64,000 nucleotides of DNA, taken from contig CANMJH010000001.1 in the NCBI GenBank assembly GCA_947498125.1, positions 558,001 to 622,000 on the forward strand, read 5' to 3'. A model generated the notes under the pieces. It ran no database searches, was not told where the DNA came from, and saw only the letters and a program-made list of their open reading frames with translations. A program made the translations under genes and the position numbers. Source of the stretch: an uncultured Nioella sp. (GTDB lineage: Bacteria; Pseudomonadota; Alphaproteobacteria; Rhodobacterales; Rhodobacteraceae). Shown one piece after another: positions 45,458 to 55,819 of the stretch (the stretch's first letter is position 1; the number at the start of each line of letters is the position of its first letter).

Positions 45458-46036
45458 ATGGCCCTTTTCCCTGAGATTTACGTTCTTCGGCATGGCCAAA
45501 CCGTTTGGAACGCCCAAGCGCGCTTTCAAGGGGTGCTGAACTCGCCCCTCGACGCAACGGGCCTGTCCCATGCCCAAGCGCAGCACGATATAATGGCCCG
45601 CCAGAATTTGACCGGGTTTTCGGTCTTTTGCAGCCCGCAAGGGCGCGCGGTTCAAACTGCCGGCATTGCATTGGCCCCCTTGGTCGACCGCATTGAAACC
45701 GATGCCCGGCTTGCCGAGATCGATGTTGGCCGGTGGTCTGGCTTGCTGAGATCCGAAGTTTCAATCGGCCAAGACGTTGTTGAAACGCCTGATGGCAGCT
45801 TAGAACATTACGAGCGCGCGCCTGGCGGTGAGGGATTTGCCAAGTTGGAAATACGGTGCCGCTCGTTTTTGGAAGACTTGGAGGGGCCCGCGATCCTGAT
45901 GACCCACGGTATCACCAGCCGCATGCTGCGCGCGATATGGCTTGGGCTCGGGGCAGATGGGTTATCCCAGATGCCGGGCGGGCAGGGTGTTGCCTTTCAT
46001 CTTAAGGATAACAAGCAACATATAATGACCGCGTAG
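45458..46036 (+). CDS. Histidine phosphatase family protein
   Basis: The 192-residue protein has the phosphoglycerate-mutase-like fold, with catalytic RHG in VLRHGQTVWNAQ, FCSPQGRAVQTA, and the C-terminal MTHGITSRMLRAIW. It removes phosphate from an unknown substrate (sugar phosphate, nucleotide or alpha-ribazole phosphate are common). The ATG at 45458 has AGGCAGG upstream; codons further upstream in frame overlap the terminator region. tRNA-Val follows 81 bases later. Confidence 0.93.
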   Translation: MALFPEIYVLRHGQTVWNAQARFQGVLNSPLDATGLSHAQAQHDIMARQNLTGFSVFCSPQGRAVQTAGIALAPLVDRIETDARLAEIDVGRWSGLLRSEVSIGQDVVETPDGSLEHYERAPGGEGFAKLEIRCRSFLEDLEGPAILMTHGITSRMLRAIWLGLGADGLSQMPGGQGVAFHLKDNKQHIMTA

Positions 46037-46117
46037 AGCGACCTTTGGAAAAGTTGGAAAAATCCAGCAAATCCCTCTTGCATCCCCCCTCGAACCAGCG
46101 CTATAGCGCTCTCGTTC

Positions 46118-46193
<76 letters not shown>

Positions 46194-46404
46194 TTCCCCC
46201 TGAACAAATTTGCAAATTCATTTGCATCTGCGGTGGACTGAAAAGGCCCTTCATCGCAGGAGCTGCGTTGAATGGGATGCCGCGCGCATTGGGGACCTCA
46301 CTCAAAACGAGGTGGTTGTTTTGGTCGCTGACGACAGTTGCCGGGCCGTAGGCCGACCCGGCTGACGCTGTCCTCAGAAGACGCGCTTATCTTGCCCGTC
46401 TGTC

Positions 46405-48108
46405 CTATTTCGCAAACTTTGGCATCTCGCCGATCAGCGCTTGGGTGTAGCTGTGTTGCGGAGTCTCAAAGAGCATTTCGGTTTCCGCTACCTCGACAAG
46501 ATCGCCATGCCGCATAACACCGACACGGTCGCACATTTGGCGTATGACCGGCAAATCATGGCTGATGAAAAGCAGCGTCAGTTTCAGTTGGTCTTGCAAG
46601 TCCTTGAGCAGGTTCAGTATTTGCGCTTGAATTGAAACATCCAGAGCTGATGTTGGCTCGTCACAAATCAGAAATCTCGGGCGCGTTGCTAAGGCTCGGG
46701 CGATAGAGATGCGTTGGCGTTGTCCGCCGGAAAACTCATGTGGGTATTTTCTGGCCGCGTCTTTGCCCAATCCCACCAATTCCAACAAATCTGCTACAAC
46801 TTCCTTTCGCTCTTCTGTTGAACCGGCAAGCTTGTTGACCACAATTGGCTCGGCCACGATTGATCCAATCCTCATCCGCCCGTTGAGAGAAGAGTAGGGA
46901 TCTTGGAAGATCATCTGGATGTCGCGACGCACCTTTTGCTTTTCAGCGCGGCTTTCGGCGGAGGTTAGGTCATGTTCGGCAAACCGCATTGTGCCACCGG
47001 TGGCCGGATAAATGCCGGTGATCACTCGGGCGACAGTGGATTTGCCAGAGCCGCTTTCACCGACCAGACCAAAAGTTTCGCCGGCTTGAACGTCAAAGCT
47101 GATGTCGTTGATCGCATCAATATAGGTACGATTTCGTGCCAGAATCGCATTGGTGACCTGAAAGCGTTTCTTCAAGCCCTTGACCTCCAACAGGCTTTTC
47201 CCACCCGTTGAATAGGTATCGCCCCTGACAAGCCAATGGCCGCTCAGATCGAAGTTTTGCAGCGCGCTGCCTTCGCTGTCTTCTGTCGCAACCTTGGGAA
47301 AGCGGTCAATTTTCTTGTTAGACGGTGGAACCGCCGCAATCAGCGATTGTGTGTAGAGCTCTTGCGGGGCGTTGATGACCTGCTGCGTCGGGCCAAGCTC
47401 GATAAGCTTTCCGCGCAGCATCACCGCGACCCGGTCTGCCGTTTCGGCAATCACGCCCATATCATGGGTGACGAGAATGACGCCCAGGTTGCGGCTGCGG
47501 CAAAGCTCTTTGATCAGGTCAAGAATTTGAGCCTGAATTGTCACATCAAGCGCGGTTGTCGGTTCATCCGCAATGATCAGTTCAGGTTCGACCGACAGAG
47601 CCAAGGCAATTACAACCCTTTGACGCATACCGCCCGAAAACTGGTGCGGATATTGCTTGATCCGTTCGGCCGGGTTCGGAATGCCCACCTGATCCAAAAG
47701 ATCAATTGCACGCCGCGTTGCTTCGGCCTCTGAGATATCCAGATGCGTCAGGATCGTTTCAACCAATTGATATTCGATGGTTTCAATCGGGTTTAGTGAG
47801 GTCATCGGATCCTGGAAGATCATCGAAATGCGCTTGCCGCGGACATTTAGCATTTCATGGTCGCTCAGTTGATCTATGCGCTCGCCTTTCAGCCAAACTT
47901 CACCGGCAGCCAAACGCCCTGGTGCCTGCAACAGCTTTAGGATGGCATTGCCGATCGTCGATTTGCCTGCGCCGGATTCCCCGACAAGACCGACGATCTC
48001 GCCCTCATTCACGTCGAGGCTTACATCTTCGACAGCGGTAAACGTTCCGTGGCGCCCGGGGAATTCAACCCGCATATTCTTAATCTCAAGCAGCGCCATA
48101 TCAGTCAT
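46405..48108 (-). CDS. Peptide/opine ABC transporter, fused double ATPase
   Basis: The roughly 567-residue protein joins two ATPase domains of the DppD/DppF type. Walker A sites are GESGAGKST and [12 protein letters not shown] signatures are FSGGMRQRV and [12 protein letters not shown], and Walker B sites are [12 protein letters not shown] and [11 protein letters not shown]. It energises import by the two permeases encoded upstream. The start is uncertain: ATG at 48108 overlaps the permease stop by 8 bases, and ATG at 48099 is nine bases after GGA. It ends the operon, with no clear terminator seen. Confidence 0.94.
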   Translation of the reverse strand: MTDMALLEIKNMRVEFPGRHGTFTAVEDVSLDVNEGEIVGLVGESGAGKSTIGNAILKLLQAPGRLAAGEVWLKGERIDQLSDHEMLNVRGKRISMIFQDPMTSLNPIETIEYQLVETILTHLDISEAEATRRAIDLLDQVGIPNPAERIKQYPHQFSGGMRQRVVIALALSVEPELIIADEPTTALDVTIQAQILDLIKELCRSRNLGVILVTHDMGVIAETADRVAVMLRGKLIELGPTQQVINAPQELYTQSLIAAVPPSNKKIDRFPKVATEDSEGSALQNFDLSGHWLVRGDTYSTGGKSLLEVKGLKKRFQVTNAILARNRTYIDAINDISFDVQAGETFGLVGESGSGKSTVARVITGIYPATGGTMRFAEHDLTSAESRAEKQKVRRDIQMIFQDPYSSLNGRMRIGSIVAEPIVVNKLAGSTEERKEVVADLLELVGLGKDAARKYPHEFSGGQRQRISIARALATRPRFLICDEPTSALDVSIQAQILNLLKDLQDQLKLTLLFISHDLPVIRQMCDRVGVMRHGDLVEVAETEMLFETPQHSYTQALIGEMPKFAK

Positions 48109-49018
48109 CCAATTTCGGGTTAAGCGCATCGCGCAGCCAGTCGCCAAGCAAGTTGACCGACAGCGCTAGCAAAAGAAGCGTCATTGCGGGGAAGAATAAA
48201 ATCCACCACTCGCCGGAAAAGAGGAACCCCTGGCCAACTCGGATCAAGGTACCAAGCGATGGCGAGGTGGGCGGCGCCCCAACCCCAAGGAAACTAAGCG
48301 TCGCCTCTGAGATGATGGCAAGCGCCAGCGAGATCGTGGCGATCACCAAAACTGGCGACAATACATTGGGCAAAATATGCCGGAAAACGATGCCAGCCGG
48401 GCCGCGCCCGATCAGGATCGCGGCCTCGACATATTCCTTACTTTTTTCAACAAGTGCGGCCCCGCGCACAACGCGCGCAAATTGCACCCAATCAGACAGA
48501 CCAATGGAGATGATCAGCACCCAGATCGCAACCTGATCACGCAGATGAACAGGGGTGATCCCCTTGGCGATACCAAAAACCAGCATTGCCACCAAAATGG
48601 ATGGAAAGGTCAGTTGAACATCTGCAATCCGCATGATGAAGGAATCGATGCGCCCCCCTGCATAAGCCGCTGTCAGGCCCAACACGATGCCGATTGTCAT
48701 CGCAAAAACCACCGCAGCGAAGCCAACGAACAACGAGATCCGCATGCCATAGAGAATGGTTGAAAACACGTCGCGGCCCTGATCATCGGTGCCCAGCATG
48801 AAAGTGTCGCCGGTGAAGGCGTTTGGCACCATCGGCTCGGAAAACCCGTTCATCAGGTTTAGGCTGCCCGGATCAAACGGGTTATGCGGCGCAACAAGCG
48901 GCGCAAAAACAGCAGAGAAAATTAAGATTGCCGCGACGATCGACGACACAAGCGCCAGTGGTGAACTTTTGTACGAATAGAAAAGGTCGCTATCCAGTGC
49001 ACGTTTAATACGGTCCAT
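48101..49018 (-). CDS. Peptide/opine ABC transporter permease (DppC type)
   Basis: The 305-residue inner-membrane protein has an N-terminal helix and the five-helix permease core. The family motif is [28 protein letters not shown], and [10 protein letters not shown] precedes the last helices. It pairs with the DppB-type permease. The ATG at 49018 has GGGG upstream; a GTG at 49024 is possible. It overlaps the ATPase gene. Confidence 0.93.
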   Translation of the reverse strand: MDRIKRALDSDLFYSYKSSPLALVSSIVAAILIFSAVFAPLVAPHNPFDPGSLNLMNGFSEPMVPNAFTGDTFMLGTDDQGRDVFSTILYGMRISLFVGFAAVVFAMTIGIVLGLTAAYAGGRIDSFIMRIADVQLTFPSILVAMLVFGIAKGITPVHLRDQVAIWVLIISIGLSDWVQFARVVRGAALVEKSKEYVEAAILIGRGPAGIVFRHILPNVLSPVLVIATISLALAIISEATLSFLGVGAPPTSPSLGTLIRVGQGFLFSGEWWILFFPAMTLLLLALSVNLLGDWLRDALNPKLDD

Positions 49019-49020
49019 GA

Positions 49021-49995
49021 TCACGCCCCTTTTCCATCGCGAAGACGCGGATCAATTGCAAGGTATAGCAAATCGACCGCAAAATTGATCACGACGAACA
49101 TTACTGAAATCAGCATCAGGTAGCTGGCCATAATCGGGATATCCACAAATTGGATTGAGTTGATGAACAAAAGGCCAATGCCGGGCCACTGGAAAACGGT
49201 CTCGGTGATGATCGCAAAGGCGATGATTGATCCAATTTGCAAGCCGGCCACAGTGACAACAGGGATCAAGGTATTCTTGACCGCATGGCGGAAATTGATG
49301 GCGCGTTCAGACAGGCCGCGCGCCCGCGCAAATCGGATATAATCCTGTTTTAGAACCTCTGACATCTCCGAACGGACCAGCCGCATAATCAGCGTCAATT
49401 GGTAAAGCCCGAGCGTGAAGGCAGGTAAGATAAGGGATTTCAATCCAGTCCAGGTCAACAGACCCGTTGACCACCAGCCAAAATCGACCACATCGCCGCG
49501 TCCAAAACTAGGCAGCCACCCAAGCTCAACCGCGAAAATATAGATCAGGAAAATCCCGATCAGGAATGTCGGAAGTGACACGCCTATCAACGAGATCGCA
49601 AGGATCGCATTGCTGATCCAGCTTTTTCGGTGAATGGCGGTGTAGATGCCCAGTAAAATTCCAAGCGTCATGGCAAAGGTCGCCGACACAAGGGCCAGTT
49701 CAAGCGTAGCCGGAACCCGCTCAAGGATAACCTCCATGGCTGGGCGTCCCTGCCGGAAGCTGACGCCCATATCGCCGCGCGCCGCATTTGACAGGAAGTC
49801 CCAATATTGGACCACAAACGGGTCATTCAGGCCCAGTTCTTGGCGCACGCGTTCGATATCGGCTTCGGTGCGTTCCTGGCCAAGCAGGTTATCCACTGGA
49901 TCGCCTACAAACCTGAACATGGAAAAGGCAACCAGTCCGACAAGCAGCAGCACGAACACCGACTGCACGGCGCGCTTCAGTATTGAATATATCAT
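49021..49995 (-). CDS. Peptide/opine ABC transporter permease (DppB type)
   Basis: The 324-residue inner-membrane protein has six helices and the DppB motif MRLVRSEMSEVLKQDYIRFARARGLSE, with VDPRLRDGK-like AIDPRLRDGKGA at the end. It forms the channel with the DppC-type protein. GGGGA precedes the ATG. It follows the binding-protein gene by 62 bases that hold a strong hairpin. Confidence 0.94.
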   Translation of the reverse strand: MIYSILKRAVQSVFVLLLVGLVAFSMFRFVGDPVDNLLGQERTEADIERVRQELGLNDPFVVQYWDFLSNAARGDMGVSFRQGRPAMEVILERVPATLELALVSATFAMTLGILLGIYTAIHRKSWISNAILAISLIGVSLPTFLIGIFLIYIFAVELGWLPSFGRGDVVDFGWWSTGLLTWTGLKSLILPAFTLGLYQLTLIMRLVRSEMSEVLKQDYIRFARARGLSERAINFRHAVKNTLIPVVTVAGLQIGSIIAFAIITETVFQWPGIGLLFINSIQFVDIPIMASYLMLISVMFVVINFAVDLLYLAIDPRLRDGKGA

Positions 49996-50016
49996 GGAGT
50001 CCCCGGCACAAAATTA

Positions 50017-50049
50017 GCGCGGCCCGGATGCTGTTGCACCGGGCCGCGC
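50017..50049 (-). repeat. Intercistronic hairpin between binding-protein and permease genes
   Basis: An 11-bp perfect GC-rich stem (50017-50027 with 50039-50049, loop 11) has no U-run after it on the minus strand. Hairpins here in ABC operons often stabilise the binding-protein part of the message, so more binding protein than permease is made (inference). Confidence 0.8.
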
Positions 50050-50057
50050 CGACGTTT

Positions 50058-51638
50058 TTAGTTCAACACGAAATACTTGAAACGTGGCTGATCTTCTGGA
50101 TCAACGATCGTTTCAACGTGATCGGCCATACCCCAGTTCAGAACCTGATGATGCACTGGCAGATACAGCGTCTCGGCTTGGACCTCTTCCCAGATCGAAG
50201 CGATGGTTGCATTGCGCACATCCAGATCAGTCTCGGATGACAGGCTAACGATCATCGCATCGATGTCTTCGTTGGTATAGCCAGTTCCGTTCCAGCTACC
50301 GCGGTTTTCGGTGCGGGTGTGGACGAGGAAGTTGAAGATATATTCCGAATCGTAAGTCGGAACGCCCCAACCCAGCATATAGAAGTCGGTTTCATCATTG
50401 GTGATCAGCGGGAAGTGCTGCGCCTTGGGACGGGCCGCAAGGTTCACGTCGATTCCAATCTGCGCCATCATGCCGACAGCCGCCTGACAGATCGCTTCAT
50501 CATTGATGTAGCGGTCATTCGGGCAATCCAGACGAATGGAGAACCCATCGCCATATCCGGCCTCTTCCATCAGAGCATTGGCCGCTGCAATGTCGGTCGA
50601 CACGGCTGCGTCCAGTTCTGCCGTCCAACCATTAACGAATGGAGGGGCAATCATGCCAGCAGGCTCGGACTGATCCCGCATCACGATCTGCTGGATCGCA
50701 TCACGGTTGATTGCAAGGTTCATCGCCTGACGCACACGCAAGTCAGCCAGAGGGTTTGCACCGTCAACGTCGTCTGCTTCAAGATCAGCAGCCCCTTGGT
50801 TCATCCCAAAGAAGATGACCCGGTTTTGCGGTGCAGTAATCACCTCAAGACCATCTGTGCTTGCAACACGATCAAGGTCTTGCACCGGAACGTCCTGAAT
50901 GAAGTCAACTTCGCCTGACAAAAGCGCGGCCACGCGGGTCGCGGCATTCTGGATCGGGGTGTAGATGATTTCAGTCACATCAAGGGGGAACATGTCGATA
51001 CCCCAATAATCCTCGTTCAGTGTCAGAACCGTGCGAACATCAGGCTCGCGGCTGACAAGAATGTAGGGACCAGTGCCGTTGGTGTTGAGTGAGGCGAATG
51101 TAACCTCACCACCTTCGATATCCTGAACATCAACCGAGTCATTGGCCTCGGCCCAACCACGGTCCATCATGAAGAGGTTCGTGAGGTTGGCTGGCAGGAT
51201 TGGGTTCGGGCCGTCCGTGACAAACTCAACCGTGTAGTCGCCATCTGCGCGAACTTCGACAATCGAATTCAACAGCTCTTTCATATCCGAATCTTCGGAT
51301 TGAGCGCGGGTGATCGAAAAGACCACATCCTCGGATGTGAAATCCGCGCCGTCGTGGAAGGTTACGCCTTCACGCAGGTTGAAAATCCATACATTGGGAT
51401 CATCCGGCGATGGGCCCCAATCGGTGGCCAATGCACCTTCATAGGCGCCTGTCATATCCCGCAAGACGAGCGGCTCATAAATTTGTTGGGCCAACGCGTG
51501 GGTCGGTCCTTCGTTTTGTGCATGTGGGTCCAGTGTCAGGCTATCGCCCGCACGCGCCCAATGCAGCGTATTGGCCGCGGCAAAGCTGGTTGAGGCCAGC
51601 AAGGCAACGGTCACAGAAACCATTAAGTTGGTTCGCAT
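50058..51638 (-). CDS. Extracellular solute-binding protein, family 5
   Basis: The 526-residue periplasmic protein starts with a signal peptide (MRTNLMVSVTVALLASTSFAAAN). It has family-5 features: TLDPHAQNEGPTHALAQQIYEPL, WIFNLREGVTFHDGADFTSEDVVFSI, and VRQAMNLAINRDAI. Such proteins bind peptides, opines, nickel or other small compounds. The ligand is unknown. It leads the operon with the two permeases and the fused ATPase. GGGAG lies before the ATG. Confidence 0.94.
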   Translation of the reverse strand: MRTNLMVSVTVALLASTSFAAANTLHWARAGDSLTLDPHAQNEGPTHALAQQIYEPLVLRDMTGAYEGALATDWGPSPDDPNVWIFNLREGVTFHDGADFTSEDVVFSITRAQSEDSDMKELLNSIVEVRADGDYTVEFVTDGPNPILPANLTNLFMMDRGWAEANDSVDVQDIEGGEVTFASLNTNGTGPYILVSREPDVRTVLTLNEDYWGIDMFPLDVTEIIYTPIQNAATRVAALLSGEVDFIQDVPVQDLDRVASTDGLEVITAPQNRVIFFGMNQGAADLEADDVDGANPLADLRVRQAMNLAINRDAIQQIVMRDQSEPAGMIAPPFVNGWTAELDAAVSTDIAAANALMEEAGYGDGFSIRLDCPNDRYINDEAICQAAVGMMAQIGIDVNLAARPKAQHFPLITNDETDFYMLGWGVPTYDSEYIFNFLVHTRTENRGSWNGTGYTNEDIDAMIVSLSSETDLDVRNATIASIWEEVQAETLYLPVHHQVLNWGMADHVETIVDPEDQPRFKYFVLN

Positions 51639-52119
51639 GGTTGGAATACTCCCTGTTATATCAGCCGTTTTTTTGTATCGGTGACTGACTTCAGAATTTG
51701 GCGAAGCAGGATACCTTCAATGCCACTAAGGAATTGAACGAAATCCCCCCCGCTCATCGATCTTAGCGCTATGCCCTCGATCCGCTAGATTGACCGCGCG
51801 GAAGTCGAAGACGAAAGCGATAAGTGTAGACTAAGCCCAAGTTGAAAAATTTATCGAAAGGTAAATTTTTGAAAGAGTAAAAAAATATCTATTAGGTTGT
51901 TTTTAAAGATTATTTTTTTGGATGATTTTACGCCTCGACGTCTTTGACCGTGATGAAATAGCCGCCAAGCGGGTTTTGGGCCCCAAAAGTGAGTCGGATC
52001 GTGCGTGGAAACCAGTCGCAATGTTAATTTTTGATTGAATAATTCCGAAGGCAGGTCTCGTGCCAAAAAAGGGTCGACCGCTGAGCGATCGACCCGTGAC
52101 GCAAAATTTAGGCGGCGCC
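51639..52119. other. Intergenic region between the two binding-protein genes
   Basis: These 481 bases hold the terminator of the second binding-protein gene (52066-52096), a very AT-rich stretch (about 51840-51930) with a perfect 9-bp inverted repeat (51845-51853 with 51862-51870), and presumably the promoter of the first binding-protein gene near 51640-51720. No coding sequence or RNA gene was recognised. Confidence 0.7.
52066..52096 (-). terminator. Intrinsic terminator after the second binding-protein gene
   Basis: A stem of 7 bp (52072-52078 with 52090-52096), with a further short inner stem, is followed by six U on the minus strand. Confidence 0.85.
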
Positions 52120-53679
52120 TTAGTTCACTGTGACCCAACGCAGGATAAAGAAGTTATCCGGGCGTTGTGTCAGATCGATATTCGACCCTGCGCCCCAAAG
52201 TAGCGGCTGAACATAGAGCGGCACGTAAACCATGTCGTCTTGGATAGTTGCGGCAGCTTCGTCCAACATTGCTTGGCGGGCTTCGGGATCAATTTCGGAT
52301 TGGATCATCGGAAGCATCTCGTCGATGCGCGGATTGGAGTATCCACCAAAGTTCCACGTTCCAAGACGCTCGCCATTTGTGTGAACGAGGAAACGGAGCG
52401 GGTGCTCGGCATCAAGGGTGCCGGGCGACCAACCAAGCAGGTACATGTCAAAGTTGTTAGCGCGCAGTTCTGGCCAGTAATTGCTTACCGGCATGGAGTT
52501 CAGCTGCGCCTCAAGCCCGATCTGCGCCAACATGCCGACAACGGCCTGACACACGGCCTCGTCATTCAGATAGCGGTCATTGGGGCAGGACAGACCAAAC
52601 GAAAACCCGTCTGCATACCCGGCATCCGCCAACAAGGCCCGCGCCGCATCCAGATCAAGCTCAGGGCGCGCAGCATTCGCGTCGGAATACCCGCTCATGG
52701 CAGGGCTAACCAATTGGCTGGCAGGTTCCGCATTGCCGCGCATGATGGTTTGCAAGATGGCCGGAACGTTTACAGCATGCCCAACAGCCTGACGCACGCG
52801 TACGTCGGAAAACGGATTGTCGGCACCGGCATCTGCACCCGCAAAAAGAACCTCGTGGTCATGTGCAAAGCCAAGCATGATAACCCGGGCTTCGATCCCT
52901 CGAACAACCTGGATGTCGTCATTGCCTTCTAGCCGCGCTGCGTCTTGGATCGGAACAGGGTTGATCAGATCGATCTCTCCGGTCAGCAAAGCGGCAACTG
53001 CCGTGGCTGGGTTCTGAATGGGCGTAAATTCAGCGCGGGTGATGTTGTGCTCAACCTCACCCCACCATCCGTCAAAGGGTTCAAGAACCGTGGATAGGCC
53101 GGGTTGGCGATCAACCAAATGAAAGGCGCCTGTGCCGTTGGCGTTTAGCGTGGCATGGTTTTCAGCATCGCGCGCGGGCAATTCAGCGCCATTGGCTGCG
53201 GCCCATCCACTGTCCATCATCATCCAGTTTGCAATGCTGTCAGGAAAGATCGGCTGTGGTGCGGTGGTCAGGATATCGACGGTCATTGCATCAACCACGA
53301 TGACGTCGGAAACCGGTGAGAACCAGCTGGACACATCGGATTCGTCAGATGAAGCGCGCTGATACGAGAACAACACATCCTCTGCATCAAAGGCGCTGCC
53401 ATCATGGAATGTGACGCCCGCACGCAGATGGAACCGCCAGCCTTCGCCGTCACCAATCGGCTCCCAGCTTTCGGCAAGGGCAGGCTCGATACTCATGTCG
53501 CGACCGCGTCGGACCAGACCTTCATAGACGTTATTTAGAAAACCCAAGACCGGAGCAGAGCTCACCGCATGAGGGTCCATCGTTTGCGGATCGGTTGTAG
53601 ATGCCCAAGTGAATTCTTCGGAAAAAGCGGGCGAAACAAGGCAGGTAGACAAGGCAGTTGCAGTCAATAAGCGTTTCAT
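52120..53679 (-). CDS. Extracellular solute-binding protein, family 5 (second copy)
   Basis: The 519-residue protein is a paralogue of the neighbouring family-5 protein. It has a signal peptide (MKRLLTATALSTCLVSPAFS), TMDPHAVSSAPVLGFLNNVYEGL, FHLRAGVTFHDGSAFDAEDVLFSY and VRQAVGHAVNVPAI. AAGGGA precedes the ATG at 53679; upstream in-frame codons are unlikely. It has its own terminator and no permease genes of its own, so it may share the transporter encoded downstream with a different ligand (inference). Confidence 0.93.
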   Translation of the reverse strand: MKRLLTATALSTCLVSPAFSEEFTWASTTDPQTMDPHAVSSAPVLGFLNNVYEGLVRRGRDMSIEPALAESWEPIGDGEGWRFHLRAGVTFHDGSAFDAEDVLFSYQRASSDESDVSSWFSPVSDVIVVDAMTVDILTTAPQPIFPDSIANWMMMDSGWAAANGAELPARDAENHATLNANGTGAFHLVDRQPGLSTVLEPFDGWWGEVEHNITRAEFTPIQNPATAVAALLTGEIDLINPVPIQDAARLEGNDDIQVVRGIEARVIMLGFAHDHEVLFAGADAGADNPFSDVRVRQAVGHAVNVPAILQTIMRGNAEPASQLVSPAMSGYSDANAARPELDLDAARALLADAGYADGFSFGLSCPNDRYLNDEAVCQAVVGMLAQIGLEAQLNSMPVSNYWPELRANNFDMYLLGWSPGTLDAEHPLRFLVHTNGERLGTWNFGGYSNPRIDEMLPMIQSEIDPEARQAMLDEAAATIQDDMVYVPLYVQPLLWGAGSNIDLTQRPDNFFILRWVTVN

Positions 53680-53910
53680 CTGAGTCCCTTTCAGGTAGGT
53701 AGCACGCAACCAAAATTAGGTAATTGTGACCGCATCAGCCTGCAGCATTCAAAGAAAACCTGCAATCATTCGTTAATCACGCGTCTGTGAGACTCAAAAA
53801 CGCATGGTGCGGGCCTGACGTTTTTTGGGCGGAAATATCCGGGCTTTCGCCGCAGCCGCGGATACGTGCTGCTTAGGCGCAAAGCCCGGTAAGCCATGCA
53901 GCTTTTGGGC

Positions 53911-55428
53911 CTATTGAGCATTCATTTCATCTAAAAGAAACGGCTCGGGGCTTTCCACGTCTTCCAACGTTTTCCCGTTAATCAACCAGAACCGATTGCC
54001 GACATTACGCAAAAAGCTGCGGTCGTGGCTTACAAGAAGGCACGACACGTTATGAGCAATAAGCTCGGCCTCCAGCGCCTCTTGCCCTTCGATATCAAGA
54101 TGGTTGGTTGGTTCGTCGAGCAGATAGAAATTCGGGTTTTTCAGCCGCAAGATCAACATCGCCAGCCGAGCCTTTTGACCCCCAGACAGGGCACTGATTT
54201 TGGTTTCTTGCATTTGAATCGTCACGCCCGCACCCGCCAGCACGGCGCGCGCGCGTTGATCACCAATGTCAAATTGCCCTGTTACGGCCGTCATTGGGGT
54301 GTCACGGTCCGAAAACTGGCTCAAATGTTGATCGGAATAGGCGGGCACAACTGAGGGGGCGCATTTAACAGGACCATTGTCACCAACAAGCGCCCGTTGG
54401 ACCATCTTGACCAGTTGGGTTTTGCCCGTGCCATTGGCACCGAGAAGCACAATGCGGTCTCCGGGCAAGATCCACTTTTTCCCAGTCTGATAGAGCAACC
54501 GCCCATCTGGTGTTTGAACCCGTACATCATCCAATGTCACCAGTGCTTTGGCATGTGTGCCGCTATTTGCCAGTTTGATGTCACCCACAGACATTTCTTG
54601 ATGGGCCGGTTTGGCCGCGGCCTCAATTTGGGCGGCCCGATCATTCAGTTGTTTGGTCTTGGTCACCAATAGGTCAGACCCGGAATTGATGCCGATATTC
54701 TTTAGTTTCGCGGCTTGTTTTCGCAGTTGTTGGGCTTTGTTCAAATCATTCGCAAAACGTCGTTGATCTGCCGCATCTGCTTCGTCAAGCGCCGCGCGGG
54801 CCGCCGTGAAGGGAAGCGCAAAGACGCGCGAGCGTTCGGTGCGCAAGAAAAGTGTACGGTTGGTTGTCGCATCCAGAAACGCGCGATCATGGGATGTCAT
54901 TACAACGGACACATCGCGCGGCAGATCCGACAACCAGTCTTGCAACAATCCAATACGGCGCAGGTCCAAATGGTTGGTCGGCTCATCCAGTAACAAAATA
55001 TCTGGTTCGCTAATCCATGCCGCAGCCAAAAGGGCGGTGCGCTGCCAGCCTCCGCTTAACTCGGTTAACGGGCGATGTTGCAGCTCATATGGTACGTTGA
55101 GATCTCCTAATACAACGTCTACGCGCCAGCTTTCATACTCTGCCTGTTCACGTGGCAGGGCATTCAAAACCCAATCGTACAGAGAATGGGCAAAGGCGTG
55201 ATCCGGGACGTATTGCGTAACATAGCCGGCCCGCAGCCCGCGCGCGCGGGCAATGTCGCCGTTGGTCGGTTCGGACACGCCAGACAAACATTCCAGAAGG
55301 GTGGTTTTTCCACGCCCATTTGCAGCGACCAAACCAATGCGGTCGCCTTTTGAAATTGTCAGGGTCAGGTCTTCAAATAGGGGATCGCCTAGGATCACGC
55401 TCAAAGCGTTGATATTCATAACAGTCAT
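53911..55428 (-). CDS. ABC-F family ATPase
   Basis: The 505-residue soluble protein has two ABC ATPase domains and no membrane part. Walker A sites are AANGRGKTT and GANGTGKTQ, signatures are LSGGWQRTALL and LSGGQKARLAM, and both Walker B sites read LLDEPTNHLD. A basic, helical linker joins the domains (about 215-275). ABC-F proteins act on the ribosome, relieving stalls or protecting against antibiotics. The linker is short, which gives no hint of drug protection. It stands alone. Confidence 0.93.
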   Translation of the reverse strand: MTVMNINALSVILGDPLFEDLTLTISKGDRIGLVAANGRGKTTLLECLSGVSEPTNGDIARARGLRAGYVTQYVPDHAFAHSLYDWVLNALPREQAEYESWRVDVVLGDLNVPYELQHRPLTELSGGWQRTALLAAAWISEPDILLLDEPTNHLDLRRIGLLQDWLSDLPRDVSVVMTSHDRAFLDATTNRTLFLRTERSRVFALPFTAARAALDEADAADQRRFANDLNKAQQLRKQAAKLKNIGINSGSDLLVTKTKQLNDRAAQIEAAAKPAHQEMSVGDIKLANSGTHAKALVTLDDVRVQTPDGRLLYQTGKKWILPGDRIVLLGANGTGKTQLVKMVQRALVGDNGPVKCAPSVVPAYSDQHLSQFSDRDTPMTAVTGQFDIGDQRARAVLAGAGVTIQMQETKISALSGGQKARLAMLILRLKNPNFYLLDEPTNHLDIEGQEALEAELIAHNVSCLLVSHDRSFLRNVGNRFWLINGKTLEDVESPEPFLLDEMNAQ

Positions 55429-55819
55429 GGAACTCTCGATTCATAGAAAAGAGTGCCGCAGCGCGGCTTTAGGCTGACTGATTGAGATTTTACGCCTCAG
55501 GCCAGCCCTGCAAACGAATTTACAGGGCGAAACGGGGACCATGCTGAAGTCGGCGGATGATACGCATGTTCAGCTTGTGCCCTCCTGTTGTAGATCGTGA
55601 CTGTCTGAACCGAGCTTAAAAAAGAAAGCGCATTTCGGCAAGGATTTGTCAGAAAGAGATAGCAGGCATTAGTCAAAGTGCGGAAAATGGAATGCGAAGG
55701 CTCAGGTCTGCGGCCCATTGTGGCCAGTGCGAACAAATGGTTCATGACAGGCTACGCCCGATCTGAGATTGGCCGCGACGCTTCTTGTCAATTCAGCACT
55801 ATTGCGAAAGGGTAGGCGC
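55429..55819. other. Intergenic region, possibly decayed
   Basis: These 391 bases lie between the divergent ABC-F and GNAT genes. A small open frame on the minus strand has no protein character. A 6-bp hairpin (GCCCTG ... CAGGGC) lies near 55516-55540. The stretch around 55620-55745 looks like the mosaic of purine-rich intergenic sequence often repeated in Rhodobacteraceae, but I could not confirm this. No RNA gene was recognised. Confidence 0.35.

Noticed and set aside
55731-55743. GAAC-N5-GTTC dyad resembling an alphaproteobacterial LexA site
   Set aside because: The spacing differs from the GTTC-N7-GTTC or GAAC-N7-GTTC pattern of LexA boxes and no SOS gene follows.
55497-55745. 82-codon open frame between ABC-F and GNAT
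   Set aside because: No Shine-Dalgarno, no conserved features and composition unlike the neighbours.
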